Source: JAHFUA01 sp963733935 (GTDB lineage Bacteria > Acidobacteriota > Terriglobia > Terriglobales > Acidobacteriaceae). From it: a DNA stretch of 64,000 nt. Within the stretch, counting starts at the first letter, position 1; each line of letters begins with the position of its first letter. The notes below the pieces were generated by a model. That model did no database searches. It was not told the origin of the DNA and saw nothing but the letters and a program-made list of their open reading frames with translations. The stretch is taken from contig CAVTEQ010000019.1 in NCBI GenBank assembly GCA_963733935.1, forward strand, positions 1 through 64,000, read 5' to 3'. Below, in pieces: positions 15,090-23,147 of this stretch. A program made the translations under genes and the position numbers.

Positions 15090-15490
15090 GGAATCCGGGC
15101 TGGAACTGAAGCGGATCGGCAAGCGCCGCGCGGAGCAAAAGCACAAGGAATTGATGGCCGCCGTCAGGGCTCACCTGTTGCGATGGCCGCTACCGATCCA
15201 GGCAAAGAGTTCACCGCCGACGATGTGCGCACCGTCCTGACCTCAACACCAAGCTCCGGTGAGGCGCGGCTACAATGGTGGCCGTCTATGACAGCTTGGT
15301 CTCCTAGCGGATGGAAATTGGAAGGCCGCGCTCTGGGTGAGGGAGGACAGGGCTGGGCGTGTCAGGGATAGGAACTCGAACCCGTGGTGGACGACAAAAA
15401 ACTCAAGACTGTTTTCAAGAACTACTGATAGCTCGACTTGGGATTCCGACGCTGCTCGAACAACCAACCCTGCCCAGTTGGGTCCTCAGG
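15090..15490 (+). pseudogene. Degenerate element gene
   Basis: Three plus-strand frames in succession read like one small element protein: MGLESGLELKRIGKRRAEQK to KELMAAVRAHLLR, then AATDPGKEFTADDVRTVLTS, then ALWVREDRAGRVRDRNSNPW. FTADDV resembles the winged-helix start in small phage proteins. No single frame spans it. Either multiple indels or genuine decay. Function unknown. Confidence 0.3.
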
Positions 15491-15774
15491 GTCCTTGATG
15501 TACTCGGGTCGCTGGCGGATGAACACCATGTTCATGTTCAAGCGGTAGTGCGGAGTCTCCGGGGTTCTAGGGTCGCCCGGTGGAAGGTGAATTTCGGCGC
15601 GGCGGTCGATTCGACCCTTATGCTAGGTCGGCGGCGCTGATCGGCGACATCACGAAATCACTCGCGGCAAATTCACGCCATCGCCGCCTCCTGAGTATTC
15701 CAATACATGGCATTACAACCGCGGTCCGGGTTCGTGAATTGTCCGGAGTTTCCGTAAGATTTGGAGAAGTCTCG

Positions 15775-15975
15775 ATGGAGGAGTCGTTTTACACCGTTGC
15801 TGAGATCGCCGAGATTCTCAAGGTCAGCACCGACACAGTCACAAGGATGTTCGAGGATCAGCCGGGAGTCTTGGACTTGGGCTCACCGGAGAAGCCACAC
15901 AAGCGGAGATACCGCGTGCTCAGGATTCCGCAGGCTGTATTCCACAGGGTCGTTCATAAACGGCGGGCGCAATGA
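15775..15975 (+). CDS. Excisionase-like MerR/HTH_17 DNA-binding protein
   Basis: A 66-residue protein with the HTH_17 pattern of excisionases: FYTVAEIAEILKVSTDTVTR MF at the N-terminus, then a basic end (KPHKRRYRVLRIPQAVFHRV). The start ATG at 15775 has GGAGAAG spaced seven bases away. It is convergent with the integrase, ten bases between stops, which is a common xis/int arrangement. Excisionases bend the att site and direct the integrase to excision; here the role rests on family and position. Confidence 0.65.
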   Translation: MEESFYTVAEIAEILKVSTDTVTRMFEDQPGVLDLGSPEKPHKRRYRVLRIPQAVFHRVVHKRRAQ

Positions 15976-15984
15976 ATTGCGCGT

Positions 15985-17151
15985 TCATTGGAAGCCCCCT
16001 CGGGCAGGAAACACGGACTCGGGTAGTTTCATTTTCTTCCACGCATCTCTGACCTCGATCTCCAGCTTCTGTTGCCGCTCCTTCACCCAAGCGGAATAGT
16101 ATTTCTCAGTCGTCCGTACCGTTTGATGGCCAAGCAGTCTGCTGACTTTTTCGATGCCGACGCCAGCCAGAAGCATTTCGATAGCGAATGTGTGGCGGAA
16201 TCGGTGGCTTAGCATTTCGGACACCCCGTGTGTCACACCAGCCTTGTCGAACACAGTCCTCAGCCAATCCCCGAACATGCAGACGATGGAGGTCTTCTTC
16301 ATCCGACCGGGATTCCAGAAGAAATATTCCGGGTGATCGTTGGGAAGCATTCGGAGCATCTCAGCTACTGCCGGGGGAATTGGAACGAAAACGCCGCTGT
16401 TTGTTTTGTTGCGCTCCCGCGAGATGTTGTTATCGCCGCTCAGGGAGGAACGCTTTAGGGTTGCTGCGTCCATGCACGACAGGCCAGACCAGCGTTGCAG
16501 GAGGATGAACGCCTTGACACGATATGCAACCTCAGGCAGGAACCCGCAATCGTCGGCCGCAGCCAGAATCCGATCCATCTCATCCGCGGTAAGCGGAAGG
16601 ACTTGGGTGCGGTGGCAAGGCAATGGCTTGAGCTTTGCGCTTTGGTCAGCCGGGACGAGGTCAATCGAGAACGCCCACCTGAAGAAGGTCTTGACTACTG
16701 ACCAGTGGACAGCCGGACTTGAACTATCCAGTCTGAGCTTCCACCCGGAACGCCACTCCGTCAGAAGCAGCGGGGTGACATCCTTGAGCAGCACAACCCC
16801 CCGTGAGTTCGCAAAATCGCGCAACCGGGTCAGCATTCGGCGGGCCTTGCTGGTGTCCTTGATTCCGTTCTGAACCATCTCAGCCAAGTAGAGATTGACC
16901 GCGTTTTCAATGGTTTTATGCTCTATTTTCTTGGGTGGCTCGATACCGAGGGCGCGGAGTTCAAGCTCCTCTTCGAGCTTGCGTGCCTTCTTGGTGGCAA
17001 TCTCCCACGACCTCGTGTGTGCGGATTTCTTGCCGTCTTTGCCCCACCGCATCCACAGTGGGCATTTGCACCGTTTGTACTGCCCTGCCAGCTTCTCTTT
17101 GTTCTTGGGGCACTTCTCTGAGTGCCTTGCGTAAACCGTCACGGCCGCCAT
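15985..17151 (-). CDS. int: Tyrosine recombinase (integrase), box I Arg apparently missing
   Basis: About 388 residues from ATG 17151 (GAGGAA upstream). It has an N-terminal Cys motif (CPKNKEKLAGQYKRCKCPLW) of a zinc-bearing arm-binding domain, a SAM-like core-binding domain (about 75-170) and the catalytic domain. Present: MLSHRFRHTFAIEMLLAG (HxxR), KVSRLLGHQTVRTTEKYYSA (GH and nucleophile Tyr). In box I the sequence is LQRWSGLSCMDAATLKR where TGLR or SGLAIRD is expected, so the first catalytic Arg is not at its usual place. It sits next to the 3' end of tRNA-Asn, the presumed integration site. Either the enzyme is impaired or another Arg substitutes. Confidence 0.85.
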   Translation of the reverse strand: MAAVTVYARHSEKCPKNKEKLAGQYKRCKCPLWMRWGKDGKKSAHTRSWEIATKKARKLEEELELRALGIEPPKKIEHKTIENAVNLYLAEMVQNGIKDTSKARRMLTRLRDFANSRGVVLLKDVTPLLLTEWRSGWKLRLDSSSPAVHWSVVKTFFRWAFSIDLVPADQSAKLKPLPCHRTQVLPLTADEMDRILAAADDCGFLPEVAYRVKAFILLQRWSGLSCMDAATLKRSSLSGDNNISRERNKTNSGVFVPIPPAVAEMLRMLPNDHPEYFFWNPGRMKKTSIVCMFGDWLRTVFDKAGVTHGVSEMLSHRFRHTFAIEMLLAGVGIEKVSRLLGHQTVRTTEKYYSAWVKERQQKLEIEVRDAWKKMKLPESVFPARGGFQ

Positions 17152-17278
17152 GCTGGAATTCCTCTTCCCGCTTAATACTGTCGGGGCCGGAAAACCCCCG
17201 AAACGGCTCGGGCAGTACAAAAGCGGTACAAAATTTTCGGGATTCCACGTAAGCGGTTGGGATTTCAGGGCAAAAGAA

Positions 17279-17353
<75 letters not shown>

Positions 17354-17401
17354 GTGAGGTGACCCGAGGCGCGCCTGGCGAATCGAGCCACTAATGGCTA
17401 G

Positions 17402-17428
17402 TTTATAGCACGTCGCGTGGAGCGTCAA
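17402..17428 (-). promoter_or_regulatory. Putative tRNA-Asn promoter
   Basis: On the minus strand TTGACG (17428-17423), 15 bases, TATAAA (17407-17402) resembles a sigma-70 promoter. It would start transcription about 40 bases before the tRNA. Spacing is short, so it is tentative. Confidence 0.35.
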
Positions 17429-17564
17429 AATACTCCGCACCCTCGATTCTGTCCTGAATCGGAACACTGTCCAGCGCATCCCAACCGGGAAATGCTTCGT
17501 TTACACTGATGTTTGCCGAATACATTTCCTCGCCGCTATCGTCTAAATCATTCCGAGGTGCGTG

Positions 17565-19730
17565 ATGGGAGGACTGCGCGTGTCTTCTTGGGTGTTCTTA
17601 TTGCTGATCGTAGCCGCCGTGGCGCTGGCCGAGAACGGCGCTTCCAATGCCGAGCCCAAACCCGCTTCTGCGGAGACGCCCGTGGGACCGCCCAAAGCCA
17701 AAACCGAAATCGTTACCGATGAGCTGCACGGGCACAAGATCTCCGATCCCTATCGCTGGATGGAAAACGCCGACAGCCCGGAGACGCAGGCCTACGTGCG
17801 GGCGCAACTCGCATACGCGCGCAGTCTGCTCGACCCGCTTCCCGGCCGGGAGAGAATCCATGCCCGTCTCACACAGTTGTTGAGTATCGGCAATGTAGGT
17901 ACGCCGCAGGTTGGAGGCGAGTGGTACTTCTATACCCGGCGCGAAGGCATGCAGAACCAGCCGGTTCTCTACGTGCGCCAGGGCTTGAAGGGCGCGGACC
18001 GCGCGCTGGTGGACGTCAATGCGCTCGCCGCCGATGGCACGGTTGCGCTGGACTGGTGGCAGAATTCGCACGACGGCAAGTACATCGCCTACGGAACTTC
18101 TCCCAGCGGATCGGAGAAGAGCACGCTGCGCATCGTCGAGACGTCCACGGGGAAGCTGCTGCCTGACATCATCGAGCAGACCCGCGGCGCAAGCGTGGCC
18201 TGGAAGCTGGACGATTCCGGCTTTTATTACACTCGCTATCCCAATAAAGGTGATGTTCCCGCGGAGGAAGAGAATTACCACCGCCGCGTGTATTACCACA
18301 CTCTGGGCGGCGATGCGACCAAGGATCCGCTGATCTTCGCGCCTAAGGATCCTCAGGACTGGCCCAACGTTGCGCTCTCCAACGACGGCCGCTGGCTCGT
18401 CATCGTCTCCCAGCAGGGCTGGACCAAGAGCGAGATTTACCTGAAGGACCTGCAAGCCAACACGCCGCCCGTCACGGTTGTCTCCGGCAAGAACTTCCTT
18501 TACAGCGCGGACGTGTTCAACGGCCGCATGTACATCGTCACCAATGAGGACGCGCCGCACTACAAAGTGCTTGTCGCGCCCGCGGAAACGCCCGACCCGA
18601 GCCGTTGGAAGCCGCTGATCCAGGAATCGGACGACGCCGTGCTGCAAGAGCTGGACATTATCGGCGGCAAGCTGGTGGCCAACTACGAGAAGAACGTCAG
18701 CTCGCTGATCAAAGTCTTTTCACTCGACGGCAAGCCGCTGGCGGAGGTGCCGCTGCCCGGCATCGGCAGCGTGGCCGGCGTCGGCGGGCAATGGGACAGC
18801 AAGGAAGCGTTCTTTGGATTTCAGTCGTTCACCGTGCCGCCGACCATCCTGCATTACGACATGCAGAACGGCGCCACATCGGTATTCACCAAAGTCGATG
18901 CGCCCATCGATGCCAGCGGCTATGAGGCCAAGCAGGTCTGGTACCAGTCCAAGGACGGTACGCGCGTGCCGATGTTCGTCGTCAGCAAGAAAGGGCTGGC
19001 GCTGAACGGGAAGAATCCCACTCTGCTGTTCGGATACGGCGGGTTCCAGGTCAGCGAGACGCCTGCTTTCAGCCGCGGCATCTTTCTCTGGCTGGAACAT
19101 GGCGGCGTGTATGCGCTGGCCAACCTGCGCGGCGGCAGCGAGTTCGGCGAGGCCTGGCATCGGGCCGGCATGCTGGAGAAGAAGCAGAACGTCTTCGACG
19201 ATTTCGCCGCTGCCGCCGAACACCTGATCGCGCAGAAGTACACCGACCGCGACCATCTGGCGATCATGGGCGGCAGCAACGGCGGCCTGCTGGTGGGGGC
19301 GGCGATCACCCAGCATCCTGATTTGTTCCGCGCAGCCGTGTGCCGGGTTCCGCTGCTCGATATGCTGCGCTACCAGAATTTCCTTATCGCCAAGCTGTGG
19401 GTTTCGGAGTACGGCTCAGCCGACGATCCCAAGCAGTTCGACTATCTGTACGCCTACTCGCCATATCACCACGTCAAGCCTGGGACGCTCTATCCGGCCA
19501 TACTTTTCATGACCGCCGACACGGACACGCGCGTCGATCCGATGCACGCCAAGAAAATGGCGGCCCTGATGCAAGCGGAGGCCAAGAACGGCGCTGACCG
19601 CAATCGCCCGATCCTGTTGCGGATTGAGCCCAAAGCCGGCCACGGCCAGGGCAAACCGCTTACCAAGACAATCGAAGAAGATACCGATGTGTGGTCGTTT
19701 CTGTTCTGGCAGTTAGGAGTGAAGCCGTAG
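17565..19730 (+). CDS. Prolyl oligopeptidase family serine peptidase (S9A), secreted
   Basis: About 721 residues with an N-terminal signal peptide (SSWVFLLLIVAAVALA) then the seven-bladed beta-propeller (about 45-450) and the alpha/beta-hydrolase domain. Entry motif DPYRWMENADSPETQAYV is typical of the family. The nucleophile Ser lies in MGGSNGGLL (near residue 570), the Asp in TADTDTRVDP (near 655) and the His in KAGHGQG (near 690). It cleaves short peptides after proline, outside the cytoplasm given the signal peptide. ATG 17565 is preferred over GTG 17562, with GAGG seven bases upstream. Single-gene unit after tRNA-Asn. Confidence 0.95.
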   Translation: MGGLRVSSWVFLLLIVAAVALAENGASNAEPKPASAETPVGPPKAKTEIVTDELHGHKISDPYRWMENADSPETQAYVRAQLAYARSLLDPLPGRERIHARLTQLLSIGNVGTPQVGGEWYFYTRREGMQNQPVLYVRQGLKGADRALVDVNALAADGTVALDWWQNSHDGKYIAYGTSPSGSEKSTLRIVETSTGKLLPDIIEQTRGASVAWKLDDSGFYYTRYPNKGDVPAEEENYHRRVYYHTLGGDATKDPLIFAPKDPQDWPNVALSNDGRWLVIVSQQGWTKSEIYLKDLQANTPPVTVVSGKNFLYSADVFNGRMYIVTNEDAPHYKVLVAPAETPDPSRWKPLIQESDDAVLQELDIIGGKLVANYEKNVSSLIKVFSLDGKPLAEVPLPGIGSVAGVGGQWDSKEAFFGFQSFTVPPTILHYDMQNGATSVFTKVDAPIDASGYEAKQVWYQSKDGTRVPMFVVSKKGLALNGKNPTLLFGYGGFQVSETPAFSRGIFLWLEHGGVYALANLRGGSEFGEAWHRAGMLEKKQNVFDDFAAAAEHLIAQKYTDRDHLAIMGGSNGGLLVGAAITQHPDLFRAAVCRVPLLDMLRYQNFLIAKLWVSEYGSADDPKQFDYLYAYSPYHHVKPGTLYPAILFMTADTDTRVDPMHAKKMAALMQAEAKNGADRNRPILLRIEPKAGHGQGKPLTKTIEEDTDVWSFLFWQLGVKP

Positions 19731-19748
19731 GACTGAGTTGCCGCCGCC

Positions 19749-20039
19749 TCACGCCTGGCTCGCGTCGTGGGGTTTCACCCCAGCCTCTTCGGGCCGATGG
19801 GGCCACAGGTAAGACTGACCGATCCCGATGAAATCGAACTTCCGCAGGGCGTCCAAGTTGCGGATCTCTGCCAGGAAGAAGACGGTATCCATCAAGGAAT
19901 CGATCTGTTGGGGAGACATGTCCCTGGTTGCCGCCCAGAATTTGGGAGGATTGAACCAAATCTGCTCAAGTTCGGCTGCGGTCAAGGTACGCTCCTCGTG
20001 GGGGAGGCGGCTTTGCCTCGGAAGTGCAACATTATGCAT
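19749..20039 (-). CDS. Hypothetical protein
   Basis: A 96-residue frame, convergent with the peptidase gene. It contains RTLTAAELEQIWFNPPKFWA, SPQQIDSLMDTVFFLAEIRN and DALRKFDFIGIGQSYLWPH, which read like real protein, mostly helical. No family recognised, no signal or membrane segment. The ATG at 20039 has little ribosome-site support. Confidence 0.45.
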   Translation of the reverse strand: MHNVALPRQSRLPHEERTLTAAELEQIWFNPPKFWAATRDMSPQQIDSLMDTVFFLAEIRNLDALRKFDFIGIGQSYLWPHRPEEAGVKPHDASQA

Positions 20040-20194
20040 GAGCCGCTGGACGCCGCAAAGGTCTGTTTATCCAACCAATTGAATTTCATGAACTTTTAAC
20101 ATTTTGCAGGGGCGGCATGTGCTAGGCGCGTGGCACCAGCATTGCAATTGTTGGGGCCTCCATGTATCCTGCCTCCCCGCGCACGAGCTGCCGT

Positions 20195-21073
20195 ATGGCA
20201 TCAGATCAGAATCGAACCCAGGCTCTCTTCGATAAGCTCCAGCGAATCTGCCGGCCCCCATCCAGCGCCAAGCCCGAGTCCGTGCACCAGTTGCGTACCA
20301 CCATCCGCCGGCTGGAGACACTGCTCGCCACCACCTCGGCGGAACCCGGGCGAAAACAGCGGAAGTTGTTCAAAAGCCTGGCGCGGCTGCGGCGGCGTGC
20401 CGGCAAGGTGCGCGACCTGGACGTGCAGATCGAGGCCCTGGGCAGCCTGCGCCTGGAATCGAGCGCCCGCGACCGCGCTAAGGTCATGGCGTTCCTGGAG
20501 AAAGCGCGGGCCCGGCGGGAAAAGAAGCTACTGGCGGCGTTGGAGTCGGAGGCGGAGGATGGCCTGCCGAAACGCCTGAAACTTGTCTCTACGCGCTTGC
20601 AACAGGAATCTCCGAAGCCCCCGGCGGGCGCGGAGAAGCGCTTCCTTGCGGCAGCGTTGGCAAAGTTTGCTGCTGTGGTAAAGCAGCGTTCGCCGCTGAG
20701 CGAAGCCAATCTTCATAATTTCCGCATGGACTGCAAACGAGCGCGCTACCTGGCCGAGATGGCGGGGGAAGGCGCCGAGGTCGCGGCCGTCATTGCGCAG
20801 TTGAGGCGGATTCAGGATGCGATCGGAGTGTGGCACGATTGGCTCACGCTCACGGCCACGGCAGAAACCGTCCTATCCCACGCCGGACAGGTGCCGCTGC
20901 TCTCGGCGCTGCGCGCCAACGTCCGCTCCCGTTATCTGGAGGCGCTGCGCATCACCGCCGACGCCAAGAAGACTCTGCTGGCAAAGCATGAGTCCGAAAT
21001 CGCGGCCCGCAAACCCGCCGTGTTCGCAGCTCCGGCTGTGGAAGCCCCGGTGGCCAGAGCAGCGACCGCCTGA
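20195..21073 (+). CDS. CHAD-domain protein
   Basis: About 292 residues. CHAD domains are alpha-helical, rich in conserved His/Arg/Lys, and bind inorganic polyphosphate. Here the repeats are visible as SVHQLRTTIRRLETLLAT (helix 1), LFKSLARLRRRAGKVRDLDV (the RDLDV core) and, in the second half, LHNFRMDCKRARYLAEMAGE and LRRIQDAIGVWHDWLTLTAT. It lies immediately upstream of Ppx/GppA in a polyphosphate cluster, which supports a polyphosphate-associated role. Start taken at ATG 20195 (MASDQNRTQ); an in-frame ATG at 20162 would add 11 residues. The C-terminal 25 residues are Ala/Pro-rich and probably disordered. Confidence 0.85.
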   Translation: MASDQNRTQALFDKLQRICRPPSSAKPESVHQLRTTIRRLETLLATTSAEPGRKQRKLFKSLARLRRRAGKVRDLDVQIEALGSLRLESSARDRAKVMAFLEKARARREKKLLAALESEAEDGLPKRLKLVSTRLQQESPKPPAGAEKRFLAAALAKFAAVVKQRSPLSEANLHNFRMDCKRARYLAEMAGEGAEVAAVIAQLRRIQDAIGVWHDWLTLTATAETVLSHAGQVPLLSALRANVRSRYLEALRITADAKKTLLAKHESEIAARKPAVFAAPAVEAPVARAATA

Positions 21074-21138
21074 CTTCGGCTGTCTGATCTCCCAGCGCAT
21101 CCGGCTGCATCTTGCGGTAACATCCCTAGCTCGATCCC

Positions 21139-22674
21139 ATGCCGACATTCGCCGCGGTTGACATTGGGGCCAATTCGGTTCGCCTGAAGATCGCGCGTCT
21201 GGTGCGCCAGCGCTTGCGGGTTGTCCACGAGGACCGCGAGGTCACGCGCCTGGGAGAGTCTGTCTTTCGCACCGGCATGCTCGATCCCCATGCTATGGAG
21301 CACACCATCAAGGTGCTGCGGCGCTTCCATCGCGCCAGCCAGGGGCACGGCGCGGATTTTGTGCGGGTAGTGGCCACCAGCGCGCTGCGCGATTCCCGCA
21401 ACGCGCGCGCCTTCACCGACTGGGTGCGCGCCGTCACCGGCTGGCGCGTGGAGATAGTCTCCGGGCTGGAAGAAGGGCGGCTGATCCATTTCGGAGTGAT
21501 CTCGGGGACGCGTATTGGCGTCTCGCGGCTGCTGCTCATCGACCTGGGCGGCGGCAGTTGCGAGCTGACGCTCTCCGTGGATGGCCAGATCCGCAGCATG
21601 TTCAGCCTGCCGGTGGGAGCGGTGCGCCTGACCCAGGAATTCCTGCACCATGATCCGCCGCGGAAGAGCGAACTGAAGCAATTGCGGGAATTCGTGGCGG
21701 AGGAGTTGTCGCGCATCGAGCGCCGCATTGCCGCGGCGCGCACGCAGCTCGCCATCGCCACCTCCGGCACGGCCGCGGCCCTGGCCAGCGTAGTGGCGGC
21801 GCGGCGAAGGGGCGCGCAAAACCGCAATGCCGGCCTCGTCTCGCAGCGGGCAGTGCACACCCTGGCGGCGGAGCTGCAGAATTATTCGCTGGAGCAGCGG
21901 ATCGCGCTGCCCGGCATCGGTCCGCGCCGCGCTGAGATCATCGTGGCCGGCGCCATGGTCTTCGCCGAGCTGATGAACCACGGCGTCTCGGGCTTTCGTT
22001 ATTCTCCGCTGGGATTGCGCGATGGCCTGCTGGCGCAGATGGTCGCCGACTACGGACATGTCGCGCAAGCTCGGCGGCAAATCGAATCGGAGCGCTGGAA
22101 CGCGTTGCTGGCCGCCGGCAAGCACTACGGCGCGGACCTGCGGTTTGCCACCCGGGTGCGCAACCTCAGCATTCAGCTTTTCAACGGGCTGAAGCGCGTC
22201 CACCGCTTGCCGCCGGAATACCAGGACTGGCTGGCGGCGGCGGCGATGCTGCACGAAGTTGGCTCTTACCTGAACCGCACCGGCCGCCATCGCCACACGT
22301 ATTACATCATTTCCAACTCGGAGATTTTCGGCTACACCACGCAGCAGCGGCGGCTGATCGCCGCCATCGCGCGCTACATGGGCAAGTCGCTTCCCGGGCC
22401 CGCCGACCGCGCGCTCAAGCCGTTGCCGGTGGCGGAAAGGGAACGGCTGCCCAAAGCGGTGGCCATGCTGCGGCTGGCGCGCGCTCTGGATCACGGACGC
22501 CGGGGCGCGGTCAACGGCGTGCAGGTGAAGATCGAAGGCGAGCGCGTGTTGCTGCGGCTCAAGACCAAGCGTGGCGGCGGCGACCTGGAGCTGTGGGCGC
22601 TGGCGAAAGAACGCAATTATTTCCGCAATGTTTTCGGACGGGAACTCTTGGCGGCGGCCGCGCCGAGAGTCTGA
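21139..22674 (+). CDS. ppx: Exopolyphosphatase / guanosine pentaphosphate phosphatase family (Ppx/GppA)
   Basis: 511 residues. It has the ASKHA fold of the family: AAVDIGANSVRLKIARLV at the N-terminus (phosphate 1 loop), SALRDSRNARAFTDWVRAVT, and the second loop LIDLGGGSCELTLSV near 135. From about 300 there is an HD-like helical C-terminal domain (AAMLHEVGSYLNRTGRHRH with LIAAIARYMGKS), as in longer Ppx proteins. It would hydrolyse polyphosphate (or pppGpp) from the chain end. The 3' end overlaps the convergent sixA by 58 bases. Together with ppk it gives synthesis and breakdown of polyphosphate in one locus. Confidence 0.92.
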   Translation: MPTFAAVDIGANSVRLKIARLVRQRLRVVHEDREVTRLGESVFRTGMLDPHAMEHTIKVLRRFHRASQGHGADFVRVVATSALRDSRNARAFTDWVRAVTGWRVEIVSGLEEGRLIHFGVISGTRIGVSRLLLIDLGGGSCELTLSVDGQIRSMFSLPVGAVRLTQEFLHHDPPRKSELKQLREFVAEELSRIERRIAAARTQLAIATSGTAAALASVVAARRRGAQNRNAGLVSQRAVHTLAAELQNYSLEQRIALPGIGPRRAEIIVAGAMVFAELMNHGVSGFRYSPLGLRDGLLAQMVADYGHVAQARRQIESERWNALLAAGKHYGADLRFATRVRNLSIQLFNGLKRVHRLPPEYQDWLAAAAMLHEVGSYLNRTGRHRHTYYIISNSEIFGYTTQQRRLIAAIARYMGKSLPGPADRALKPLPVAERERLPKAVAMLRLARALDHGRRGAVNGVQVKIEGERVLLRLKTKRGGGDLELWALAKERNYFRNVFGRELLAAAAPRV

Positions 22675-23147
22675 ACGATTTTCGGCGTCAGCAACCACTT
22701 CAGAGTGCCCATGCCGCCGGCAGCATCGACGCGCGCCACGGCCCCTTTCTTCAGGTCCACGGCGCGTTCACTTGCGTTTTCACTGATCATCAGGCTGAGG
22801 AACTGGCTGAGGCTGGGATTGTGTCCCACCACCACCACCGCTTCCAGGCCGGCATTCTTCTCCAGCAACTCGCGGAAGGCTTCGATGGCCGCGTTGGGAC
22901 GCAGCGCGGGCGTGAGCTGCAGCTTGCCATCGAAACCAATCTCGTTGGCCACCAGCGAAGCGGTCTGGGTGGCGCGCTTGAGCGGGCTGGAGATCACGGC
23001 GTCCACGTGAACATCCATGGCGTTCAAGGCGCGGCCCACGTCCGTACACTGCACGATGCCCTGTTCGTCGAGCGGGCGCTTTTCATCCCGCGCCGGATTG
23101 GCGACGTGATGCCCCGCGCTGGCGTGGCGCAAGAAGTACACGATCAT
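22617..23147 (-). CDS. sixA: Phosphohistidine phosphatase SixA
   Basis: 176 residues of the histidine phosphatase superfamily (branch 1). The catalytic RH(A) motif is MIVYFLRHASAGHHV at the start, SSPLKRATQTASLVANEIGF gives the second Arg, and VVVVGHNPSLSQFL the second His. SixA removes phosphate from His of phosphotransfer proteins. ATG 23147 overlaps the ppk stop as ATGA, so the two are translationally coupled in one operon, ppk first. The C-terminal 25 residues overlap the convergent ppx gene and are basic. Confidence 0.9.
   Translation of the reverse strand: MIVYFLRHASAGHHVANPARDEKRPLDEQGIVQCTDVGRALNAMDVHVDAVISSPLKRATQTASLVANEIGFDGKLQLTPALRPNAAIEAFRELLEKNAGLEAVVVVGHNPSLSQFLSLMISENASERAVDLKKGAVARVDAAGGMGTLKWLLTPKIVQTLGAAAAKSSRPKTLRK

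Noticed and set aside
15359..15382. A second tRNA gene
   Set aside because: The GTTCGA-like loop is present, but flanking bases do not form T or acceptor stems.
20932..22698. A 588-codon minus-strand frame
   Set aside because: It is the antisense of ppx and the end of the CHAD gene, as expected in GC-rich coding sequence.
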